64,000 nt of DNA from Nitrospirillum iridis (GTDB taxonomy: Bacteria > Pseudomonadota > Alphaproteobacteria > Azospirillales > Azospirillaceae): contig NZ_JACIIZ010000005.1 in assembly GCF_014205765.1 (NCBI RefSeq), forward strand, positions 48,837 to 112,836. Direction: 5' to 3'. How positions within the stretch are numbered: the stretch's first letter is position 1; every line of letters starts with the position of its first letter. Shown piece by piece: positions 25,446 to 33,417 of the stretch. The notes beneath the pieces were generated by a model. That model was not told the DNA's origin, searched no databases, and saw only the letters and a list, made by a program, of their open reading frames with translations. The translations under genes and the position numbers were made by a program.

Positions 25446-25736
25446 CTACACCCCACCCCGCTTCCTCTCCGGAAGCTCGGGCCCAGGCCCATCCCCCTCG
25501 CCCCCACCGGTCCGGTCAATCTCCAGCCCGACCAGCAGGTCCGACGCTTCGATCCCCAACCCCCGGGCGAGATCCACGATTACCGCAAGGCTGGGATTCC
25601 ATTTTCCCCGTTCCAGGTCCGACAGATAGGGCACGGCCATACCAGCGCGGCCGGCAAGCTCCTCTTGCGTCAGGCTTTTCGCCTTCCTTTGCTGCCGCAG
25701 TAGCTTCCCAAACTGGATCCGGATGTCTTCAACCAT
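25446..25736 (-). CDS. XRE-family helix-turn-helix regulator, 96 aa
   Basis: Start taken at MVEDIRIQFG (25736), discarding an improbable 12-residue leader. Residues 5-65 are a Cro/CI-type HTH with QRKAKSLTQEELAGRAGM, a recognition helix VPYLSDLERGK and the following NPSLAVIVDLARGLGI. The C-terminal tail is Gly/Pro-rich. It is read toward the RHH/methyltransferase operon, 258 bases before it, so it could control that operon or be a solitary regulator of the island. Such C proteins often time methyltransferase and nuclease expression in restriction systems. Confidence 0.78.
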   Translation of the reverse strand: MVEDIRIQFGKLLRQQRKAKSLTQEELAGRAGMAVPYLSDLERGKWNPSLAVIVDLARGLGIEASDLLVGLEIDRTGGGEGDGPGPELPERKRGGV

Positions 25737-25993
25737 CCGGGCAAAACACGCGGTTGCAAAAGCCAAGGCCATAATATATATCTTAAGTCGCCTTTCAGAC
25801 GGTGCTGACGCGCCTTTTCACAGGCGTCTTCGGTCGCCGGGCGCCACCGTCCTCCGTTGCCGTATTTCCTAGGGTTTCCCAATGCCCCTTTCCCCCCGCC
25901 CCGTCGCCCGCCGCCTCGGCCGGGCCACCCTCCGCATATTGCCCGTTTCCCCGCTGGCGGCACCCTCCGCCCACGCGTCGGCGGAGGCCTGAG

Positions 25994-26398
25994 ATGAAGA
26001 AGGTCTCGGGTCAACTGTCGCTGTTGGGCGACTCCATCATCAACGCCAAGCAGTGCAACTACAGCCTTATCAAGATTGGCGGCCAAATCCTTCCAAAGGT
26101 GGTCGTGCCGATCGGCCTGAATAACTTTCTCGATGTCGACGCCGATGGCGTAACCACGCTCCATTACGTCAAGTTATTCTATACTAGCCCCCTGATCATC
26201 GGCATCGAAACACCTTCAGGCGAGCGCTATTACGCGAAGACCAATGCCTTCACATCGCTCATAATCCTGATCTGTTCCATTATTCTCATCCCTTTCTTGG
26301 GGCTCGGGCTTTTGTTCCTGCCCGCCGCCTTCGCCGTCATCGCGACGGACATCGCCGGCGGCCAGCTGCAGGACCAGGGCTTTACACCCGTCAAGTAA
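25994..26398 (+). CDS. Hypothetical protein with C-terminal TM, 134 aa
   Basis: The ATG at 25994 is the first with coding-like composition downstream. The N-terminal 85 residues are beta-rich (SLIKIGGQILPKVVVPIG). One or two hydrophobic spans follow, SLIILICSIILIPFLGLGLLF and PAAFAVIATDIA, forming a hairpin. No family is recognised. It stands between the XRE gene and the transposition module and could be cargo. Confidence 0.5.
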   Translation: MKKVSGQLSLLGDSIINAKQCNYSLIKIGGQILPKVVVPIGLNNFLDVDADGVTTLHYVKLFYTSPLIIGIETPSGERYYAKTNAFTSLIILICSIILIPFLGLGLLFLPAAFAVIATDIAGGQLQDQGFTPVK

Positions 26399-26854
26399 AC
26401 CTCACGGAAAGCCTGTCTGATCTGCATGAATCGCAACCCTAGAGAGAGGCTGCCCGGTTGACTCGCCGCGCGGCCCGAAGGATGATTCTCCCATCATGAC
26501 GCACAAACTCCCCCTTAAGCGCGACACGGTTGAGTTCATCTCCCGCTCCACGCGCGTTGTCATAGTACGGCCCGCCGCTTAGCGCGGGGCCGGAAGAGCA
26601 GTAGCTCACCCCTCCTGATACCTGCGCCACGCGGCATCCCCGCCCCGCCTCCACCGGCGGCTCCGGGCACCTCTGCCTCGTCCGTACGCCACGCAGGTCA
26701 TCATGCTTCCCACCCGCCCCCCTCCCTGCGCCCGTCCACTGGCGATTCCACTGCCGTCGGCCCCTGCCCACTGCACTGCGCCCACTTGCGCCCGCAGGCC
26801 GCCTCCCCCCGCCAGATGTGCCGGGTCCGGGTCCGAATGCGAACGAGGTCCCAT
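26399..26854. other. Non-coding stretch left of the transposition module
   Basis: About 450 bases with no convincing gene on either strand. If the module is a Tn7-like element, its tnsA-proximal end should be in or near here, but I could not identify repeated TnsB-type sites or a TGT-start terminus by eye. Confidence 0.45.
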
Positions 26855-28915
26855 ATGCTTAGCGCCCTTTCCGCCAGGTATGGCGGCAGTCCGATGGCCT
26901 TCGATCCCGACGAGTTCGAAGCGCACGCCCCGGTTGACCTGGAGACCAAGCGTCTCGACTTCACCGCCGTGGAAATCCTGTTCGAACAGAGTGCCGAGGA
27001 CCACCCCGGCCTCCGAGAAGCCGCCCTCCGCAGCGGATGCCTGGTCACCGTCGAAGTTCCGGGTGATGCGTGGATAGAGGCTGCCGAAGCGGCGGTCCCG
27101 GCGGTCCTGGAGCGGTGGTTCGACCTCGCACCGGTTCCGGCCCAGATGCAAGACGGTTCACCGGCCGGCACTGCCGCAGCATGCCGCGCCACGTCGCCAA
27201 GGTGGACCGTCGTCAACCGGAACAGCGCCGGCCAGCTGCCGGCCCACGCCAGCGCCCACGTCGCGAAAGCGCTGTCCGCCGGCGCCGGTGCCGTCCTGGT
27301 CCTGCGACCAGGGGAAGCGCTCCCGGCGCGGCTGGCCGCGATCACCGACTACCGGCTCGAACTGCCGGCATTTACCTGGGCGGTGGTGGAGGAGTTGGTC
27401 GGTGCTGTCGCGCCGGGCGCGTCGCTGGAAGCCGAACTGCCCGACGGCCTCTGCGCCGCGCTGGAACCGGAGGATTTCCGGCTCATGGCGCGGCCGGGAG
27501 AAGAGCCGGACCGCTGGATTGATCGCCTCCGCGCCATCGCCCAGAGCCGGATCGCCACGTCAAAGCCAGCATCAGGCCCAACGCTGGATGACCTCCATGG
27601 GATGGACGGGGCGGTGGAATGGGGGCGCAACCTGGCCCGCGACCTTGCTGAGTACAAGGCCGGCCGGCGGCCTTGGGCCGAAGTCGATCAGCGTTGCCTG
27701 CTGGCGGGGCCACCCGGCACTGGCAAGACGACCTTCGCCAGCGCCCTGGCAAAATCGTGTGATGTGCCGTTGATCATGGCGTCGCACGCCGAGTGGCAAT
27801 CGACGGGACACCAGGGCGACATGCTGAGGTCGATGGCCGCCACCTTCGACATGGCGGAGCGGACGGCACCCTGCATAGTCCTCATCGAGGAGATCGACTC
27901 GTTCCCTTCCCGTATTCGCCCCGATGGGAACGACACGAACTCGAACTACAACCGCCAAACCGGCAACGCCCTGCAACTCATGCTCGACAAGGCGAGCCGC
28001 GTAGACGGTGTCGTGGTCATCGCCACGACCAACCACCCCGGCATGCTGGATCCCGCGCTGCTGCGGGCCGGGCGTCTCGACCGCACGATCGAGATCGGCC
28101 TACCCGACAACAAGGCGCTGGCAGAGATCCTACGCCTGCACATCGGGCAGGCTCTCTCACCGGGCGTCGATCTTGCCGGCCTGATGACGACCGCAGTGAG
28201 CGGCAGCACAGGCGCGGACTGCGTGAAATGGGCGCGGGGAGCCAAGCGGCGCGCCCGCGCTGCCGGAAAGCTGGTGGGCCTGGCCGAACTGCAGGCGGAA
28301 ATCCCGCGGCGCGAGGAAGTGGGGCTGCCGCCGGGCGTGGCCCAGCGTGTCGCGGTGCATAAAGCCGGACACGCAGTCGCCATGGCGGCACTGTTTCCCG
28401 GCGCACTGGCCTCCGTCAACATGCCATCGGCAGGCGTGGCAGGGGCGGGCATGGCGGGCCTCAAGCTGGCCGCCGATATCTGCGAGCCGCTGCCGACCGC
28501 GCCCATGCTGCTGGACCGCGTGCGGGTGTCCCTGGCCGGACGGATCGCGGAGGGCCTTCTTCTCGATGCCCCCGGCATGGACGCCGGTGGTGGTGAGGAT
28601 AGCGACCTGGCGACCGCCACCCTCACGGTGATCCGCATGCTACGCAACGGCGGACTGGGCGCCCACCTGACCTGGATCGGCGCGGTCACGCCGGCGTCGG
28701 TGGGACCCATCCTACGCGCTGACCCCGCGCTGGCCAGCCAGGTGGAGCGTCTGTTGAAAACCGAGTTCCTGGGCGCGCACGCGCTGATCAGCCGGCACCG
28801 GAAAGCGGTGGAAGCTGTCGCTGAGCTGCTAATGCAGCGCGGTGCGGTCAGCGGCGAGATCGTCGAACGGATCCTGGCCACATCGGCCGCGAACGCAGGA
28901 GGGAACCTGCAATGA
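26855..28915 (+). CDS. FtsH-like AAA+ protein with degenerate M41 peptidase domain, 686 aa
   Basis: ATG at 26855 with GAGG six bases upstream. The N-terminal 250 residues are unknown and contain no membrane span, unlike FtsH. The AAA+ module shows Walker A GPPGTGKT (285-292), Walker B CIVLIEEID, a sensor region VVVIATTNHPG and the arginine-finger block LLRAGRLDRTIEI. The C-terminal region aligns with the M41 peptidase of FtsH, but the zinc site HEAGH reads HKAGH (502-506; AAA for GAA at 28361), so the catalytic Glu is Lys. The later Asp ligand (D584 in EDSDLATAT) is kept. It may act as an unfoldase or chaperone, perhaps disassembling transposition complexes the way ClpX acts on MuA; that is inference. 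Confidence 0.72.
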   Translation: MLSALSARYGGSPMAFDPDEFEAHAPVDLETKRLDFTAVEILFEQSAEDHPGLREAALRSGCLVTVEVPGDAWIEAAEAAVPAVLERWFDLAPVPAQMQDGSPAGTAAACRATSPRWTVVNRNSAGQLPAHASAHVAKALSAGAGAVLVLRPGEALPARLAAITDYRLELPAFTWAVVEELVGAVAPGASLEAELPDGLCAALEPEDFRLMARPGEEPDRWIDRLRAIAQSRIATSKPASGPTLDDLHGMDGAVEWGRNLARDLAEYKAGRRPWAEVDQRCLLAGPPGTGKTTFASALAKSCDVPLIMASHAEWQSTGHQGDMLRSMAATFDMAERTAPCIVLIEEIDSFPSRIRPDGNDTNSNYNRQTGNALQLMLDKASRVDGVVVIATTNHPGMLDPALLRAGRLDRTIEIGLPDNKALAEILRLHIGQALSPGVDLAGLMTTAVSGSTGADCVKWARGAKRRARAAGKLVGLAELQAEIPRREEVGLPPGVAQRVAVHKAGHAVAMAALFPGALASVNMPSAGVAGAGMAGLKLAADICEPLPTAPMLLDRVRVSLAGRIAEGLLLDAPGMDAGGGEDSDLATATLTVIRMLRNGGLGAHLTWIGAVTPASVGPILRADPALASQVERLLKTEFLGAHALISRHRKAVEAVAELLMQRGAVSGEIVERILATSAANAGGNLQ

Positions 28916-29008
28916 TTATGAGTAAGAGGGCGCCCGTCGCCGGCACCCCCATCACCCAGCGCCGCCTCCTCAGCGCCGCGATAATAATACGCCCCCGTCC
29001 GATAGGCT

Positions 29009-29048
29009 GAGTTCGGCCCGACGCGAGAAGTAGCGTCCGCCCGAACTC
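29009..29048. other. Long imperfect hairpin upstream of tnsA
   Basis: GAGTTCGG pairs with CCGAACTC (8 bp), then a 3x3 internal loop, then GACGC/GCGTC around an eight-base loop. No T-run follows, so it is not a simple terminator. It lies in the 268-base gap between the AAA gene and tnsA. Confidence 0.55.
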
Positions 29049-29183
29049 CCCGCCGAGGCAACCGGCCTGACCCGCGCGAACCATCGTTCGCCGCGAATAG
29101 CCCCCCGCATGCCCCGGCTCATCCCCGACATGGACATCTCCCGGCGGGCGCCCAACGGCGCAGCCCCCGGACGGAGGCAAAAC

Positions 29184-30113
29184 ATGACCAAGGAACGCGT
29201 CATCGCGCGCCATCTCCACGCCCTGCGCCGCCGCAGGCGGCAAGGCGCCAACCCCACCACTTCCATCGACATCACCGATGTTCCCGCCCCCGCACAGCAG
29301 CCCCTGGCGGATGACGCCAGCGCACACGGGCCGCCACCGGACGATGTTCACTGTCACGATGCGTGGCAGCCACCGGCGGAAAGCACGGGCAGTCGGCAGC
29401 CGCCGGCCCGCTCCAAGGGCCACTGCCGCGCCTGGATCGTCGATCCGGCCGACAACCGCGTCCTTGGGTGCGAAAGCGCCCTGGAACTGGCCCTGGCCAA
29501 CATCCTCTTGGCGGACAGGAGGGTCGTGCGCGTCGAAGACCAGCCCCCTAGGGTCGGTTTCATCAGGCCGGACGACGGGCGGCTGGCGCACCACACCTTT
29601 GACTTCCGGGTGACCCTGGACGATGGCCGCCGCGTCGCCATCGCGGTCAAACCCGAGGGCAGGCTGAGGTCGAGCCGCATCCATGCGACCGTCGCGGCCA
29701 TCCGCCAGCAGGCGCCGTGGTTCGCGGACAGCTTCCAGGTCGCCACCGAGCGCCACGCAACCCCGCGGCGGGCTGCCAACGCCACAGCGATCCTGAGGGC
29801 ACGGCGGATGCGGTGCGAAGGGGACGTCGCCACCATGCGCGCCATGGTCGCCGGCCTGCGCGAGGAAGTCCGCCTTGGAGATCTGAGGTCATGGTCGAAC
29901 CTCGGCGCCAGGGCCTGGGCGGCCATCTTGAACCTCATCGATGACGGCGTGCTGGAATTGGTGGCGGGCTCCATCGTCGGCCAGGACGCCAGGGTGCGCC
30001 TCCGCGATGCACCGGTGGCGGCCAGGGACGCATCCCATCAGTCGAACCCGCCCGGCGCCGACGCTCCCGAACGCCACCCTGCCCAAGCCGTCTCCACCCC
30101 AGCGAGGATCTGA
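29184..30113 (+). CDS. tnsA: TnsA-like transposon end nuclease, 309 aa
   Basis: The ATG at 29184 has GGAGG six bases upstream. After an Arg-rich, Pro-rich 80-residue leader comes a PD-(D/E)xK nuclease core like TnsA: ESALELALANIL with E97, VEDQPP, HHTFDF with D140, and IAVKP with K156. Tn7 TnsA uses Glu63, Asp114, Gln130 and Lys132; here the position two before the Lys is Ala rather than Gln or Glu. TnsA cuts the 5' ends of the element so that it moves by cut-and-paste. A C-terminal helical domain could hold the TnsC contact. It ends three bases before tnsB. Activity with the Ala substitution is uncertain. Confidence 0.68.
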   Translation: MTKERVIARHLHALRRRRRQGANPTTSIDITDVPAPAQQPLADDASAHGPPPDDVHCHDAWQPPAESTGSRQPPARSKGHCRAWIVDPADNRVLGCESALELALANILLADRRVVRVEDQPPRVGFIRPDDGRLAHHTFDFRVTLDDGRRVAIAVKPEGRLRSSRIHATVAAIRQQAPWFADSFQVATERHATPRRAANATAILRARRMRCEGDVATMRAMVAGLREEVRLGDLRSWSNLGARAWAAILNLIDDGVLELVAGSIVGQDARVRLRDAPVAARDASHQSNPPGADAPERHPAQAVSTPARI

Positions 30114-30115
30114 AG

Positions 30116-32419
30116 ATGCCCATGCGCGAAGCCAACTCCTCCCGCCACGCCCGTTGCGTCCCCGCCTATCCCGCAGGCATGCCGGCCCCGGCCATTGCCC
30201 CCAGGTACCGGTTCGGCCTGCATGACAAGGTGACGGTCGACGGCGTGGACTACCGGCCGTTCCATACCGGCGACCGCGGGCACGCCTTCGAGCGCGTCGA
30301 CGTCCCCGGCGTCACCGAGGACTTCACCCACGAGGACCTGTACCGCTGGCAGACGGACGGTCTGCTGAAGGTTCGCGCCGGCTTCTTCCGGGGCGAAGCC
30401 GCCCGCCTCCGGAGCGGAAAGGCGGATGTGCCGCTCGACGAGACGACCGAGGAGGAGCAGTTCCGCACGGTCTGGCGGTATGAATACTGCGTCCGGTTCC
30501 TGCGGGCGGAGGAAGCCGCTCCCGGCACCGTCAACCGCTCTGACCGCGTCATGAAAGCGGTAATCGCCCGTCTCGCTGCGGAGGTGAACGCGCAGATGTT
30601 GCGCAAGACCGCGCGCCACCGGTGTGGCACCCGCTCGGAAAACCTCGATCCGCCCAGTCCAACCACCCTGCGCCGCTGGCTCCGAGCCTTCGTCCAGGCC
30701 GGCTACCAGGTGGAAGGCGTCCGGCCCCATTCCAGGGAAAGCGGGAACCGGATACCCCGGCATGACGCGGCGTCCCGGTCTTTCGCATCGGACGTGGTGG
30801 TCGGGTTCGCTGACGAGGAACGGCCCACCATGGCGTCTGTCTTCGCCGACTATGAGGCGCGGCTGGATGAGGAGAACCGGACCCGGAAGGAAGATGGGCG
30901 GCCACCGCTGCAGCATGTCGGCCCCCGGACCTTCCGGAAGCTGCTCCGGTCGCGCCTCTCGGACTTCGACATCTGCGTCCGTCGCGAAGGCGAACAGGCC
31001 GCCATGCGCAAGTTCAAGCTGGTCCAGGGCGGGCTGGTCGTCGAAAGGCCGCTTCAACGGGTCGAAATGGACGAATGGGACGTCGGCATGTTCACCGTGC
31101 TGCCAGAGGATTCCGAAGTCTGGGAAGTCCTGGACAGTGAGACAAGGGAAACCCTGCAGAAGAGCCGCCCCTGGCTCACGGCGGTCCAGGACTGCGCGAC
31201 CCGTTGCATCCTGGCGTTGCGGCTGAGCCCGGAAGCGCCCAGCACGGCCAGCGCGCTCGCCGGCATCGAAATGGCGATCAGCGACAAGTCCAGGTTGGTG
31301 GCGGAGGTCGGCGCCTGCTGGGAGATGCACGGGGTCCCCGGCTTGGTGGCCATGGACTCCGGGGCGGCATTCGTCGCTGAGCAGACGAAATGGGCCGTCC
31401 TGGGCCTGGGGGCCGTGCCGTTCTATCCGGCGGCGGGCACACCCTCGATGCGTGGCCGCATCGAGCGGCTGTTCGGCACCATGCAGCGTGGCCTCATGCA
31501 TCACTTCCCGGGTCAGACCTTCGCTAACGTCATCGACCGCGGCGACTACGATCCCACCAAAAAGGCCACGCTCTTTCTGGAAGAATTGAACCGGGCGCTG
31601 ATCCACTTCGTTGACGCCTACCACAACACGCCGCACCGCGAATTGGGCGGGGAAACCCCGCGAAACGCTTGGCGGCGCGGCGTCGAGGAGTACGGGGTGG
31701 TACCGCCGCCGGATCCGGTCGTCCGCCGCCACCTTTTCGGCATCCCAGTACAACGGCGCCTCACGCATAAGGGCATCGAGCTGCTGGGGCTGCACTACCA
31801 CTCCCGGGATCTGCAGCGCCTGCTGATGGAGAGCGGCCACCAAGACGTAGAGGTCCGCGTCGGTCGCTTGGACATCGCCGAAATCTCGGTTCGGCCCCGG
31901 GGCAGCAAGGGTCCGTGGTTCACCGCTCGGGCCACCGAGGACCTCGACCTGACCGGCACGACCTGGTGGGAGTGGGTCAGCGCCTGGCGGGATCTTCGCA
32001 CCCAGTACGCCGAAGAAGCCAAGATCTCCGTCGGCGCGGTTCGGGCGAGCATGGCCAAAATCCGGAAAATCGGCGCCGCGGCCAAGGAGCGCCTGGAAAT
32101 CGGCTCCCCGATCCTGTCCCCAAAGCATCTCAACCTCATGGAGGAGAAGCTGTTCCGCGCTTTCCAGATCGTTCCCGCGGCGGAGGCGGAGTTGCCAATG
32201 GAGGACATCCTTGGTGCCGAGGACGGGAGTGGCGAGGTAACCGGCGCCGGCCCTGTCCAGGAGAGTGGAGCGCGCGGCCAGCAGCGCCAAAGCCGCAAAA
32301 CCAGCGGCCGGCGCAACCTGACCACCGGCCCTGGCACGAGGCCGGCCCCGGCCTTCCCGACCCGGGGAGAGGACGACGGCGACACGTCTGACGTCGGCAT
32401 CCTCTCCATCGAAGACTGA
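30116..32419 (+). CDS. tnsB: TnsB-like DDE transposase, 767 aa
   Basis: An N-terminal DNA-binding region (residues 1-300) includes a helix-turn-helix-like segment SPTTLRRWLRAFVQAG. It leads into an RNaseH-fold integrase core: D319 in VEMDEWD, D414 in VAMDSGAAF and E450 in SMRGRIERLFG, with 35 residues between the last two, the classic DD35E spacing. The C-terminal part has a beta-barrel-like stretch typical of Mu/TnsB proteins, then a Gly/Ser/Arg-rich tail that may bind TnsC. It joins element ends to the target. It is the second gene of the tns operon, three bases after tnsA. Confidence 0.9.
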   Translation: MPMREANSSRHARCVPAYPAGMPAPAIAPRYRFGLHDKVTVDGVDYRPFHTGDRGHAFERVDVPGVTEDFTHEDLYRWQTDGLLKVRAGFFRGEAARLRSGKADVPLDETTEEEQFRTVWRYEYCVRFLRAEEAAPGTVNRSDRVMKAVIARLAAEVNAQMLRKTARHRCGTRSENLDPPSPTTLRRWLRAFVQAGYQVEGVRPHSRESGNRIPRHDAASRSFASDVVVGFADEERPTMASVFADYEARLDEENRTRKEDGRPPLQHVGPRTFRKLLRSRLSDFDICVRREGEQAAMRKFKLVQGGLVVERPLQRVEMDEWDVGMFTVLPEDSEVWEVLDSETRETLQKSRPWLTAVQDCATRCILALRLSPEAPSTASALAGIEMAISDKSRLVAEVGACWEMHGVPGLVAMDSGAAFVAEQTKWAVLGLGAVPFYPAAGTPSMRGRIERLFGTMQRGLMHHFPGQTFANVIDRGDYDPTKKATLFLEELNRALIHFVDAYHNTPHRELGGETPRNAWRRGVEEYGVVPPPDPVVRRHLFGIPVQRRLTHKGIELLGLHYHSRDLQRLLMESGHQDVEVRVGRLDIAEISVRPRGSKGPWFTARATEDLDLTGTTWWEWVSAWRDLRTQYAEEAKISVGAVRASMAKIRKIGAAAKERLEIGSPILSPKHLNLMEEKLFRAFQIVPAAEAELPMEDILGAEDGSGEVTGAGPVQESGARGQQRQSRKTSGRRNLTTGPGTRPAPAFPTRGEDDGDTSDVGILSIED

Positions 32420-32442
32420 ACCAGCGGAAAAGGAACCCGATC

Positions 32443-33417
32443 ATGAGCAACAGACCAGCTGTCGTTCTGCGCACACGCCTGACCAAATACTTCACTACTC
32501 CCCGGGACCTGGAACTGGACAAGCGGCTCCAGGCCCTGGTGGACGACACCACTGCGGCGCTCCAAGACAGACACCCCGAAGGCCGGATCTTCGGGCTTTA
32601 CGGTCAGCCGGGAGCAGGAAAGACCGCCGCTGTGGACCGCGCGATCGCCCGCAACCCCGACCTGGATACCGACCCGCAGCACGGGAACATCGTCGTCCTC
32701 GACGCGCCGTTCCCCTCCACACTCAAGCAACTGGGACGGGCCATCCTCCGGGCCCTGGACTACCCCATCGAAAGGGAATTGCCGGATCACATCATCTGGG
32801 AGAAGGTCCGCTTCCAGGTCCGGGCACGGGAGAAGCGCTACCTCGTCATCGACGAGATGCAGAACGCCATGGGAGCCAGTACGGACCATGACCTGATGAG
32901 GCTCTGCAATGCCGTCAAGAGCCTGGTGCAAGCCCGCGACTGGCCGGTCAGCCTCATCCTTATCGGCTTGCCCGAGGTGGCTGAGTTCATCGCCTACGAC
33001 GAACAGATCCGGCGCCGGAGCCAGACCCTGCAGTTCCATGGTCTGACGACACGGCATGCCGCCCAGGTGCGCCAGACCATCGACACCCTGGTCGTCCAGC
33101 ATGCCGCGATGGGCATGGCCGGGGAGATCAAGGCGGAGGATTTCCCAGAACGCCTGAGCCATGCCGCCGGCGGCGCCTATGGGATAATGATCGACCTTAC
33201 ACGCGAGGCCATCATTGGCGCCTTTGACCGGGCGGGACCTGAAGGCGTCGTGGGGCTGGACGACTATGCCCATGCCTACGCGCGCAAGCGCGGCTGCACA
33301 CGGGAAGAGAACGTTTTCCTGGTGGACGCTTGGTGGGAAGTCGAGCGGCGCGTTGCAAGGATGCAGGAACTCGGTCCGGCCGGTGCCGCGAAGCGCAAGG
33401 GCAGGGGGACACGATGA
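32443..33417 (+). CDS. tnsC: TnsC/TniB-like AAA+ regulator, 324 aa
   Basis: Walker A GQPGAGKT (54-61), Walker B YLVIDEMQ (D137, E138) and sensor-like LILIGLPE are present. The protein is shorter than Tn7 TnsC and closer in size to TniB of Tn5053-type elements. These ATPases form filaments on target DNA and link the target selector (TniQ) to the transposase. A ribosome site (AAAAGGAA) precedes the ATG and the stop overlaps the TniQ start. Together with TnsA, the set is a hybrid-looking Tn7-like gene order. Confidence 0.85.
   Translation: MSNRPAVVLRTRLTKYFTTPRDLELDKRLQALVDDTTAALQDRHPEGRIFGLYGQPGAGKTAAVDRAIARNPDLDTDPQHGNIVVLDAPFPSTLKQLGRAILRALDYPIERELPDHIIWEKVRFQVRAREKRYLVIDEMQNAMGASTDHDLMRLCNAVKSLVQARDWPVSLILIGLPEVAEFIAYDEQIRRRSQTLQFHGLTTRHAAQVRQTIDTLVVQHAAMGMAGEIKAEDFPERLSHAAGGAYGIMIDLTREAIIGAFDRAGPEGVVGLDDYAHAYARKRGCTREENVFLVDAWWEVERRVARMQELGPAGAAKRKGRGTR

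Noticed and set aside
30038..32290. 750-codon minus-strand frame opposite tnsB
   Set aside because: The plus strand has a full DD35E transposase; the minus frame lacks any recognisable motif.
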